A stretch of DNA of 45,342 bases from Acidaminobacter hydrogenoformans DSM 2784 (GTDB taxonomy: Bacteria > Bacillota > Clostridia > Peptostreptococcales > Acidaminobacteraceae), in NCBI RefSeq assembly GCF_900103005.1, contig NZ_FMWL01000021.1, forward strand, positions 2,951 through 48,292, given 5' to 3'. Of the stretch, positions 8,346-14,892 are shown in pieces. The notes under the pieces are model-generated. The model was not told the DNA's origin, did not search any database, and was given only the letters and a program-made list of their open reading frames with translations. The position numbers and the translations under genes were made by a program. Every line of letters begins with the position of its first letter. Position 1 is the first letter of the stretch.

Positions 8346-9051
8346 TGAGAAGGATGTGACCCTATTGCATGAAGCGCTTAAATCAGACCGACACATCCGG
8401 ATCATTATTGGTCATTACGGCAGTGGCAAGACGGAATTCTCGGTAAATTACGCGTTGGCAATGGCAAATGCCGGACTACAGACCGCCCTTGCGGATTTGG
8501 ATGTAGTGAATCCATATTTCAGGTCCAGAGAAAAGGCGGTTATGCTGGAGCAGCACGGTGTTCATGTCATCAGCAGCTCGAGGGGCCATAATGCCAATAT
8601 TGATATTCCCATGATTTCCGCAGAAATTTTCTCGCCCCTTCAAGAGGAGAAAACACAAGTCGTTCTGGATGTGGGTGGGGATGCAATTGGTGCTAAGGCA
8701 GCCGCGCAGTTCAGACATTATTTTATCCCAGGGCATTACGACATGTTCTGTGTTGTGAATCGCTACAGGGAACAGACGCAGAGTCTTGAGGGTGTTATGG
8801 AACACATACGTTCCATAGAGGCGACCATCGGCACAAAAGTCACTGGGTTGATCAATAATACGCACCTTCTGAGGGAAACAACTGTGGAGGACGTCTTATA
8901 CGGTCAGGCACTGGTGCGGGAGGTCTCGGCGTTTACGGGGCTGCCCATCCGCTACGTCAGCGCGATTAAAGAAGTGGCGGCGCAATTGCCAAAATCTGTT
9001 GAAGGGACAGTCTTGCCCCTGGAATTATATATGCGGGAAGCATGGATGTAG
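8314..9051 (+). CDS. P-loop ATPase of unknown function in the oxidoreductase operon
   Basis: A 245-residue cytosolic protein with Walker A GHYGSGKT (residues 33-40), [16 protein letters not shown] after it, and a Walker-B-like [16 protein letters not shown]. These resemble the SIMIBI/MinD-CobQ class of P-loop proteins. There are no metal-binding Cys clusters. ATG 8314 lies inside the end of buk, with AGAGGA as SD, so the two are translationally coupled, and the ferredoxin subunit follows 37 nt later. A role in assembly, insertion of cofactors or control of the oxidoreductase is possible, but I do not know an established function. Confidence 0.8.
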   Translation: MEKKKPGNTFSEKDVTLLHEALKSDRHIRIIIGHYGSGKTEFSVNYALAMANAGLQTALADLDVVNPYFRSREKAVMLEQHGVHVISSSRGHNANIDIPMISAEIFSPLQEEKTQVVLDVGGDAIGAKAAAQFRHYFIPGHYDMFCVVNRYREQTQSLEGVMEHIRSIEATIGTKVTGLINNTHLLRETTVEDVLYGQALVREVSAFTGLPIRYVSAIKEVAAQLPKSVEGTVLPLELYMREAWM

Positions 9052-9088
9052 TCAAATAAATTGATTGGAATTATGAGGAGGAATAAGC

Positions 9089-9316
9089 GTGGCAAAAGCC
9101 AAAGGACACGTGGCGTTCAACGAAGATATCTGCAAAGGCTGTGGATTGTGTGTTGAGGTCTGTCCCGTAAAAATCATTGCACTGGATCGAAGCAGAATTA
9201 ATGTCAAAGGCTATTATCCAGCGTCTGTGTCGGAAATGGACAAATGTATAGGGTGTGCCAACTGCGCCACAATTTGTCCGGACTTGGTCATCACCGTTCA
9301 TAGGGATATGGTCTAA
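9089..9316 (+). CDS. 2-oxoacid:ferredoxin oxidoreductase, ferredoxin-like delta subunit
   Basis: A 75-residue 8Fe ferredoxin subunit with two [4Fe-4S] motifs: CKGCGLCVEVCP (about residues 16-27) and CIGCANCATICP (about 53-64). In this enzyme class the delta subunit passes electrons from the thiamine site to external ferredoxin. The start is GTG 9089, with GAGGAGGAA upstream. It leads a four-gene block (delta, alpha, beta, gamma) in the order seen in VOR- and KOR-type enzymes. Confidence 0.93.
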   Translation: MAKAKGHVAFNEDICKGCGLCVEVCPVKIIALDRSRINVKGYYPASVSEMDKCIGCANCATICPDLVITVHRDMV

Positions 9317-9337
9317 ACTACCGAGGAGGTATCTTCC

Positions 9338-10402
9338 ATGGCAAAGAAATTGATGAAGGGCAACGAAGCAATTGGCGCTGCCGCTATTAACGCAGGCTGT
9401 AAGTTTTTCTTTGGGTATCCAATTACTCCACAAAATGAGATTCCGGAATATATGTCGAGGGAATTGCCAAAGGCTGGCGGCTCTTTTGTTCAAGCTGAAA
9501 GCGAAGTGGCTGCAATCAATATGGTCTATGGTGCCGCAGGTGCTGGGGCCAGGGTTATGACGTCTTCTTCCTCTCCGGGAATCGCGCTGAAGCAGGAAGG
9601 GATTACATATATTGCCGGCGCTGAGCTCCCTTGTGTTATTGTCAACATTTCTCGCGGTGGCCCAGGTCTGGGAGGCATACAGCCAGCCCAGTCGGACTAT
9701 AACCAATCTACGAGAGGCGGCGGTAACGGGGATTACAAGCTTCTGGTTTATGCGCCGGCCAACCTTCAGGAAATGGTGGATATGGTTCAAGAGGCCTTTG
9801 ACGCGGCGGATTATTATAGGAATCCGGTATTGGTTGTAGGTGATGGTATGATTGGACAGATGATGGAGCCTGTTGAATTCAAGCCGTTTGTTTCAAAACG
9901 TCAGCTGTCGGAGAAAACTTGGGCGACGGATGGTACAAAAGGAAAACGGAAGCCCAACATCATCAATTCGCTGTTCCTCGATCCAGCTAAGCTGGAGGAA
10001 CATAATGTCCATCTGCAGAAAAAGTATAGAACCATTAAGGAAAACGAAGCTCGGGCAGAGCTCTATAATTTGGAAAAGGCCCAGGTTGTCATTGTGGCTT
10101 ATGGGACGACTTCCCGGATCGCGAAAAATGCTATTGAGTCTCTCAAACAGGAAGGTATTGAAGTGGGCCTGATTCGTCTTCAAACGCTTTGGCCGTTCCC
10201 TGATGAAGCCTTCAAGGCCCTGCCTGAAACGTGCAAGAGTATGCTTGTTGTAGAAATGTCCATGGGTCAAATGATCGAGGATGTTAAGCTCGCGGTGGCA
10301 TGCCGGCTGCCAGTTGAATTTTATGGCAGAGCGGGCGGCATGATTCCTGAACCAGACGCTATTGCAGCTAAAATCAAGGAAATGCTTGGAGGTGTCAAGT
10401 AA
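9338..10402 (+). CDS. vorB: 2-oxoacid:ferredoxin oxidoreductase alpha subunit (VorB-type)
   Basis: The 354-residue alpha subunit holds the pyrimidine-binding part of the thiamine enzyme. It starts with KKLMKGNEAIGAAAI and has the FFGYPITPQNEIPE motif, the QAESEVAAINMVYGAA block that contains the catalytic-region glutamate, and GGPGLGGIQPAQSDYNQSTRGG. Length and motifs match subunits annotated as 3-methyl-2-oxobutanoate dehydrogenase VorB, but 2-oxoglutarate enzymes (KorA) are close. The SD GAGGAGGT is strong, and the stop codon overlaps the next start by one base. The neighbouring ptb/buk genes favour 2-oxoacids whose acyl-CoA can be phosphorolysed. Confidence 0.9.
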   Translation: MAKKLMKGNEAIGAAAINAGCKFFFGYPITPQNEIPEYMSRELPKAGGSFVQAESEVAAINMVYGAAGAGARVMTSSSSPGIALKQEGITYIAGAELPCVIVNISRGGPGLGGIQPAQSDYNQSTRGGGNGDYKLLVYAPANLQEMVDMVQEAFDAADYYRNPVLVVGDGMIGQMMEPVEFKPFVSKRQLSEKTWATDGTKGKRKPNIINSLFLDPAKLEEHNVHLQKKYRTIKENEARAELYNLEKAQVVIVAYGTTSRIAKNAIESLKQEGIEVGLIRLQTLWPFPDEAFKALPETCKSMLVVEMSMGQMIEDVKLAVACRLPVEFYGRAGGMIPEPDAIAAKIKEMLGGVK

Positions 10403-11148
10403 TGGCGGTTGTATTTCAGAAGACGCGTGGACTTACGGATGTTCAGACGCATTACTGTCCAGGCTGTACCCATGGGATTATTCACAGGCTCGTCGCTGAG
10501 GCGCTGGAGGAGCTTGGTGTTCTGGATGATTCTATAGGCGTTTGCCCGGTTGGGTGCTCGGCGCTTGCTTATGATTATTTCAATTGTGATATGCACCAGG
10601 CTTCCCATGGCAGGGCGCCAGCGGTTGCGACCGGTGTTAAGCGTGTCCATCCCAACAATGTCGTATGGACTTATCAAGGGGATGGGGATCTGGCTTCCAT
10701 AGGTACGGCAGAAATTATTCATGCGGCGCATCGCGGCGAAAAGATCACGACCATTTTTGTAAATAACGCCATCTATGGCATGACAGGTGGCCAAATGGCG
10801 CCAACGACACTCGTTGGGCAAAAAACCACGACTTCTCCTTATGGCAGGGACCCAGAGACCTGCGGGTTCCCGCTCAAGATCGCTGAAATGATGGCTACTA
10901 TCCCTGGCGCCGCTTTTGTGGAGCGGGTTTCAGTGGATACGCCAGCAAACGTCAGAAAAGCAAAAAAAGCAATTCTTGAAGCCTTCAAATGTCAGATTGA
11001 AGGTAAAGGTTTTGCTATTGTGGAAGTCCTTTCGACCTGTCCTACGAACTGGGGCATGACGCCAGTGGATGCCCTCGAATGGCTCAGGGTGAATATGATT
11101 CCGTATTATCCGCTTGGCAACTTCAGAAAACCAGGGGAGGCAGAGTAG
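10402..11148 (+). CDS. 2-oxoacid:ferredoxin oxidoreductase beta subunit (thiamine-diphosphate binding)
   Basis: A 248-residue beta subunit that binds the diphosphate of thiamine diphosphate and part of the substrate. Visible motifs are HYCPGCTHGIIHRL near residue 17, IGVCPVGCSALAYDYF, the GDGD of WTYQGDGDLASIGTAE, and FVNNAIYGMTGGQMAPTT, which together form the ThDP-binding site. TAATG overlap couples its translation to the alpha subunit. The gamma subunit starts directly after it. Substrate (branched-chain 2-oxoacid, 2-oxoglutarate or other) is inferred only from context. Confidence 0.92.
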   Translation: MAVVFQKTRGLTDVQTHYCPGCTHGIIHRLVAEALEELGVLDDSIGVCPVGCSALAYDYFNCDMHQASHGRAPAVATGVKRVHPNNVVWTYQGDGDLASIGTAEIIHAAHRGEKITTIFVNNAIYGMTGGQMAPTTLVGQKTTTSPYGRDPETCGFPLKIAEMMATIPGAAFVERVSVDTPANVRKAKKAILEAFKCQIEGKGFAIVEVLSTCPTNWGMTPVDALEWLRVNMIPYYPLGNFRKPGEAE

Positions 11149-11149
11149 G

Positions 11150-11704
11150 ATGGTCAATGAAAAAGTAATCTGTGCAGGTTTCGGCGGTCAGGGCGTCATG
11201 TCTATGGGCCAGCTCATGACTTACGCAGGTATGATTGAAAATAAAGAGGTTTCCTGGCTTCCGTCCTATGGACCGGAAATGCGGGGCGGGACGGCAAACT
11301 GCAATGTCATTGTTTCTGACCATTTGATTGGTTCCCCAGTCATCACCAACGACGCCACGGCGGCAATTGTCATGAATTTGCCGTCTTTGGACAAGTTTGA
11401 AAACCATGTTAAGGCTGGCGGGATGATTTTGGTCAACAGCTCGTTGATCGTAAAAAAAGTTGCGAGAGATGATGTGAACGCTTACTATATCCCTGCGAAT
11501 GAAATCGCCAATGAGCTGGGGAATCCAAGAATCGCGAATATGGTTATGCTGGGCGCTTATTTGGAGCTGGCTCATCCGGTGAAGACAGACAGCGTTCTTG
11601 AGGCTTTTAAGAAAGTCTTCGGTGAAAGCAAAGCGCACTTGCTGCCGCTTAATGAAGCAGCGCTGAGAGCTGGGTCTGAATTCATTCAAAAACAGAGGGC
11701 TTAG
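11150..11704 (+). CDS. 2-oxoacid:ferredoxin oxidoreductase gamma subunit
   Basis: A 184-residue gamma subunit, the CoA-handling domain of the complex. It begins VICAGFGGQGVMSMGQLMTYAG, the typical glycine-rich start, and contains WLPSYGPEMRGGTANC. ATG 11150 follows the beta-subunit stop TAG by one base, with GGGGAGG as SD. It is the last gene of the sigma-54-controlled operon and is followed by a strong terminator. Confidence 0.92.
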   Translation: MVNEKVICAGFGGQGVMSMGQLMTYAGMIENKEVSWLPSYGPEMRGGTANCNVIVSDHLIGSPVITNDATAAIVMNLPSLDKFENHVKAGGMILVNSSLIVKKVARDDVNAYYIPANEIANELGNPRIANMVMLGAYLELAHPVKTDSVLEAFKKVFGESKAHLLPLNEAALRAGSEFIQKQRA

Positions 11705-11748
11705 GCGCCAGTTGAACTTGTTGGAGTATTGAAAACTCAGGATTTTTG

Positions 11749-11783
11749 AGCAAAGCCCGGGCAAACCCCGGGCTTTGCTTTTG
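11749..11783 (+). terminator. Terminator of the buk-ptb-oxidoreductase operon
   Basis: A 13-bp GC-rich stem (11749-11761/11767-11779) with a 5-nt loop is followed by TTTT. Confidence 0.88.
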
Positions 11784-11864
11784 CGCTGCGTATCACAGAA
11801 TATTTCGCTGATCTCATAAGGAATGGAAACCTTCAACTGGTATCTTCTTCCTAAGATGCTTTTG

Positions 11865-11873
11865 TGGTATAAT
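11865..11873 (+). promoter_or_regulatory. Extended -10 promoter for the UPF0016-glmM transcript
   Basis: TGGTATAAT is an extended -10 element. The -35 region (TTCTTC near 11845) is poor, as expected for extended -10 promoters. The predicted start near 11880 leaves a leader of about 90 nt. Confidence 0.65.
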
Positions 11874-11893
11874 CTATTGGATATACCCTTAGT

Positions 11894-11966
11894 CGCCTCA
11901 ACCAGGTGAAGAGATGAGTGTTTCTTCGTTTCTTAACTGTCGTTTGGCGAAGAAAAGTTGGAGGCG
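11894..11966 (+). promoter_or_regulatory. Structured leader that masks the ribosome-binding site of the UPF0016 gene
   Basis: CGCCTCAAC (11894-11902) can pair with GTTGGAGGCG (11957-11966) with one bulged G. This stem buries the SD GGAGG (11960-11964). Inside it an 8-bp stem TTTCTTCG/CGAAGAAA (11921-11928/11948-11955) forms. I looked for the conserved yybP-ykoY manganese riboswitch segments, which often precede UPF0016 genes, and did not find them, so this is an unassigned cis element. Confidence 0.55.
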
Positions 11967-11972
11967 TTTTAC

Positions 11973-13076
11973 TTGTTCGCAGAGTATTTTCAGGCACTGG
12001 CGCTGATTTTCATAGCAGAAATGGGCGACAAAACGCAGATCTTGTCTATGGCGTTCGCGACAAAATTCAAAATCCGTCAGATTTTAATTGGCGTCGCCCT
12101 TGGCGCTGCGCTTAACCACGGGCTGGCCATAGCTTTTGGAACTCTTCTGAGCCGTTATGTGCCACTCGAGCTGCTTCAGCTGGTCGCCGGAGTGCTTTTC
12201 CTCTTTTTTGCTTTTTGGTCCCTGCAGGCACAGGAGGCTGAGGAAGAGGATGTCAAGTCAGCTTATGGGCCTGTGCTGACCGTTGCGCTGGCGTTTTTTC
12301 TGGGCGAGCTGGGTGATAAGACTCAGTTGACGGCGCTGACACTATCGGCAGGAGCGAAGAGCCCGGTGATGGTACTGGCAGGGACGGTTTCCGGCATGGT
12401 CTTGACCAGCCTGATTGGGATCCTCGTAGGGATTAAGCTTGGAGATAAAATCAAGGAGCTTCACCTGAAGCTCGGCGCTTTTTCGGTATTTATGTTTTTT
12501 GGTCTTCAGAAAATTTTTACAAGCCCTTTGACCGGGTCGTGGTCGTGGCTTGTTTGGATTCCCCTGCTGGCAGCGCTCGCAGTGCTATCTTATTTCAGGA
12601 TCACGGGCTTCAGGCGAGCGCTCTCCATGATCGAGAAGACTCAATTTCAAGCGCGTCTTGAGGATCTCAGGGCTTTCGCGGGAACGCTCAGAAACGAGGT
12701 CGAAATGCTTTGCAAAGGTGAGGTGTCCTGCAGTACCTGCATTGGTGAAGCGTGCCTGGTAGGGTACATGAAAAAGATCCTGGATCAGGCTGCCCATCAT
12801 GTCGAAATTGATAAGTCTGGTCTCCGTAATGTCGAGCAGCTTCTTGACCGTTCCTATGACAAACAAAAAGCTCGTGGCATTTTGAATATGATCAACAGAT
12901 TTTACGCGGAGTATCCGGAGTCATTCGGAGGTCATGGACACGACGCTTTCGAAAGTGTGCGGCTAAGCATTGAGCGGATTGTCTTTGGAGCGCCGCTTGG
13001 AGAATTTGATAAATATCAGGATTATAAGCATGCTATAGAAGCAAAGGACAGCAGCTTTGGACTAAAAAAATTGTAA
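11973..13076 (+). CDS. UPF0016/GDT1-family metal transporter with a Cys-rich C-terminal extension
   Basis: The family exports Mn2+ (or moves Ca2+/Mn2+) through two repeats, each with an E-x-G-D-K-T motif. Here these are E16-MGDKT and E112-LGDKT, inside about six membrane helices (residues 1-215). The usual bacterial protein stops near 190-230 residues, but this one has 367. The extra cytosolic tail (about 216-367) contains four cysteines spaced C-x5-C-x2-C-x4-C (C247, C253, C256, C261), which could hold a metal or Fe-S cluster, and His-rich GGHGH near 315. I chose TTG 11973 because GGAGG lies 8 nt upstream; the in-frame TTG at 11958 overlaps that SD. glmM follows after 10 nt, so the two are cotranscribed. 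Confidence 0.88.
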   Translation: MFAEYFQALALIFIAEMGDKTQILSMAFATKFKIRQILIGVALGAALNHGLAIAFGTLLSRYVPLELLQLVAGVLFLFFAFWSLQAQEAEEEDVKSAYGPVLTVALAFFLGELGDKTQLTALTLSAGAKSPVMVLAGTVSGMVLTSLIGILVGIKLGDKIKELHLKLGAFSVFMFFGLQKIFTSPLTGSWSWLVWIPLLAALAVLSYFRITGFRRALSMIEKTQFQARLEDLRAFAGTLRNEVEMLCKGEVSCSTCIGEACLVGYMKKILDQAAHHVEIDKSGLRNVEQLLDRSYDKQKARGILNMINRFYAEYPESFGGHGHDAFESVRLSIERIVFGAPLGEFDKYQDYKHAIEAKDSSFGLKKL

Positions 13077-13086
13077 GGAGCGACAT

Positions 13087-14445
13087 ATGGGAAAACTATT
13101 TGGTACAGACGGGGTCAGGGGCATAGCAAACGTGGAGCTGACCAACGAATTGGCTTACAAGCTGGGAAGAGTGGGCGCTTTTGTGCTGACCAAGCAAGAT
13201 CATCACACGAAGTCAAGGCTGATCATAGGCAAAGACCCCCGTGTTTCTGGGGATATGCTTGAGTCCGCCTTAATCGCTGGCATTTTGTCTGCAGGCTGCG
13301 ACGTTATCAAGGTGGGGGTCGTTCCAACGCCGGCGATCGCATATCTGGTCAGGCATTTGAAGCTCGATGCCGGGGTCATGATTTCAGCCTCTCACAATCC
13401 CGCTGAGTATAATGGCATCAAATTCTTCAATGCTGAGGGATTCAAGCTTTCGGACGAAATTGAGGAAGAGATTGAGCGCTATATTCTTGGAGACCTTGAT
13501 ATTGAGATTGAGCCAAGCGGTATAAAAATTGGCAGAAAGACAGAGGTCTACAAGGCTAATGACTTATATGCGGAGTTTGTGGCGTCCACGATTGATACAG
13601 ACCTGGAAGGACTTCATGTCGCGATAGACTGTGCCAATGGCGCGTCGTCAGAGGTCGCGGTCACGACTTTAAGGGCTTTGGGCGCAAAGGTAGACGCCTT
13701 CCATCACATTCCTGACGGCATCAACATCAATTTGAATTGTGGATCAACCCATACGGAAGTCATTGGGGAAATTGTCACAAAAGGCGGGTATGATATAGGC
13801 CTGGCATTTGATGGCGACGCGGACCGGTGCCTGGCTGTGGACGAGAATGGCAGCCTGGTAGATGGGGATAAGATTATGGCGATTTGCGCCATTGAGCTTC
13901 AGAAAGCCAATATGCTCAAGGATCAAACTGTGGTCAGTACGGTAATGAGCAATATTGGCTTTGAGGAAGCGCTGGAAAAGCGCGGGATGAAGGCGCTGCG
14001 CACTAAGGTTGGTGACCGCTATGTGCTCGAGGCAATGCGTGAAAACGGTTATGTGCTGGGTGGTGAACAGTCGGGCCATATTATTTTTTTGAATCACAAC
14101 ACGACCGGAGATGGTCTGATGACAGCGGTGAAGCTGCTGGCGGCGCTTAAGAAAAGTGGTCAGCGGATGTCTGAACTGGCTGGCGTCATGCAAGTCTATC
14201 CTCAGATCCTAAAAAACGCCAGGATTAAAAATGAATTCAAGCATACTTATATGTTGGATGAGGTCATTGCGGCGCGCATTAAAGCTGTTGAGGCAGCATT
14301 TCAAGGCAAAGGCCGCGTATTAATCCGGCCGTCCGGGACTGAGCCTTTGGTACGGGTCATGATTGAAGGGGACGATCAGTCGCTGCTCGAGTCCTATGCT
14401 GCTGAGCTGGTTGAGCTCATTGAAGCTCGGCTGGGCAAGGTGTAG
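13087..14445 (+). CDS. glmM: Phosphoglucosamine mutase GlmM
   Basis: The enzyme converts glucosamine-6-phosphate to glucosamine-1-phosphate for UDP-GlcNAc and cell-wall synthesis. The 452-residue protein starts GKLFGTDGVRGIAN, has the phosphoserine active-site loop ISASHNPAEYNG (near residues 98-109), the metal loop DGDADRC (about 241-247), the sugar loop GGEQSGH and the C-terminal phosphate loop RPSGTEPLVRV. All four family landmarks are intact and length is normal. ATG 13087 has AAGGAG upstream. It is linked to the UPF0016 gene before it and to glmS after it, but each of these has its own promoter signals. GlmM commonly lies right behind cdaA-cdaR; here it does not. Confidence 0.97.
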   Translation: MGKLFGTDGVRGIANVELTNELAYKLGRVGAFVLTKQDHHTKSRLIIGKDPRVSGDMLESALIAGILSAGCDVIKVGVVPTPAIAYLVRHLKLDAGVMISASHNPAEYNGIKFFNAEGFKLSDEIEEEIERYILGDLDIEIEPSGIKIGRKTEVYKANDLYAEFVASTIDTDLEGLHVAIDCANGASSEVAVTTLRALGAKVDAFHHIPDGININLNCGSTHTEVIGEIVTKGGYDIGLAFDGDADRCLAVDENGSLVDGDKIMAICAIELQKANMLKDQTVVSTVMSNIGFEEALEKRGMKALRTKVGDRYVLEAMRENGYVLGGEQSGHIIFLNHNTTGDGLMTAVKLLAALKKSGQRMSELAGVMQVYPQILKNARIKNEFKHTYMLDEVIAARIKAVEAAFQGKGRVLIRPSGTEPLVRVMIEGDDQSLLESYAAELVELIEARLGKV

Positions 14446-14484
14446 GTCACGAGACCATCGGCAAAAACATAGCTTGGCATTTGG

Positions 14485-14508
14485 GGGCGCTCTGGTGACG
14501 GAGCGCCC
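14485..14508 (+). terminator. Terminator-like hairpin after glmM
   Basis: An 8-bp GC-rich stem GGGCGCTC/GAGCGCCC (14485-14492/14501-14508) follows glmM. The downstream tract is only CTGCTTTG, so termination may be partial. Confidence 0.5.
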
Positions 14509-14574
14509 TGCTTTGCATTTGCAGGGAAAATTTGCTATTTTTCTAAAATGTTACACATCCTTAAGGTCAATAAT

Positions 14575-14582
14575 GGTATAAT
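14575..14582 (+). promoter_or_regulatory. Promoter -10 element upstream of glmS
   Basis: TGGTATAAT gives an extended -10 (TATAAT 14577-14582). No good -35 at 17 nt; TTACAC lies at 20 nt. It is placed before the glmS ribozyme, giving a leader of about 300 nt. Confidence 0.6.
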
Positions 14583-14649
14583 GGAAAAGGTATTCGTCAC
14601 AAAGAGAGCAACTGGAAGGAGGAACAGGGTTTAGGAAGGACAAAAGCTG

Positions 14650-14815
14650 CGACGCGGCAATTATAGCGCCTGAGCTGCCATGATTCAGGAATGGCAGTTG
14701 ACGAGGACGGGGTTTATCGAATTTTCGGCGGATGCCCCGCGGTCAGCCGTGACCGTAGACATACTCAAAGCTCTGGAGCGATCCGGAGGACAAATGGTAT
14801 GGGACGGCATAAATA
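14650..14815 (+). ncRNA. glmS ribozyme (glucosamine-6-phosphate-activated)
   Basis: The cleavage site A|GCGCC lies at 14665/14666. The conserved core follows: TTGACGAGGACGGGGTTTAT (from 14698), then CGAATTTTCGGCGGATGCCC with the double-pseudoknot elements, and ACAAATGGTATGGG near 14790. When glucosamine-6-phosphate is plentiful the RNA self-cleaves and the glmS mRNA is degraded. It sits 75-240 nt before glmS, as in other Bacillota. The 3' boundary is approximate. Confidence 0.93.
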
Positions 14816-14892
14816 AATGATTAAAAGACTCTGTCGCGGTGTCCTGTTTCTTTTTGTGCGATGCCAAAACATAAAAAAGGAGACTGTCTATT

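Noticed and set aside
9071..9790. A 239-codon open frame on the minus strand
   Set aside because: It is antisense to the ferredoxin and alpha-subunit genes, which have clear family motifs, and has no recognisable domain.
11123..11836. A 237-codon open frame on the minus strand
   Set aside because: It is antisense to the gamma-subunit gene and its terminator.
11894..11966. yybP-ykoY manganese riboswitch before the UPF0016 gene
   Set aside because: The conserved GGGGAGTA and partner segments are not present; only an SD-masking hairpin is supported.
14685..14867. A short minus-strand open frame between glmM and glmS
   Set aside because: It lies inside the glmS ribozyme, which explains the conservation of that stretch.
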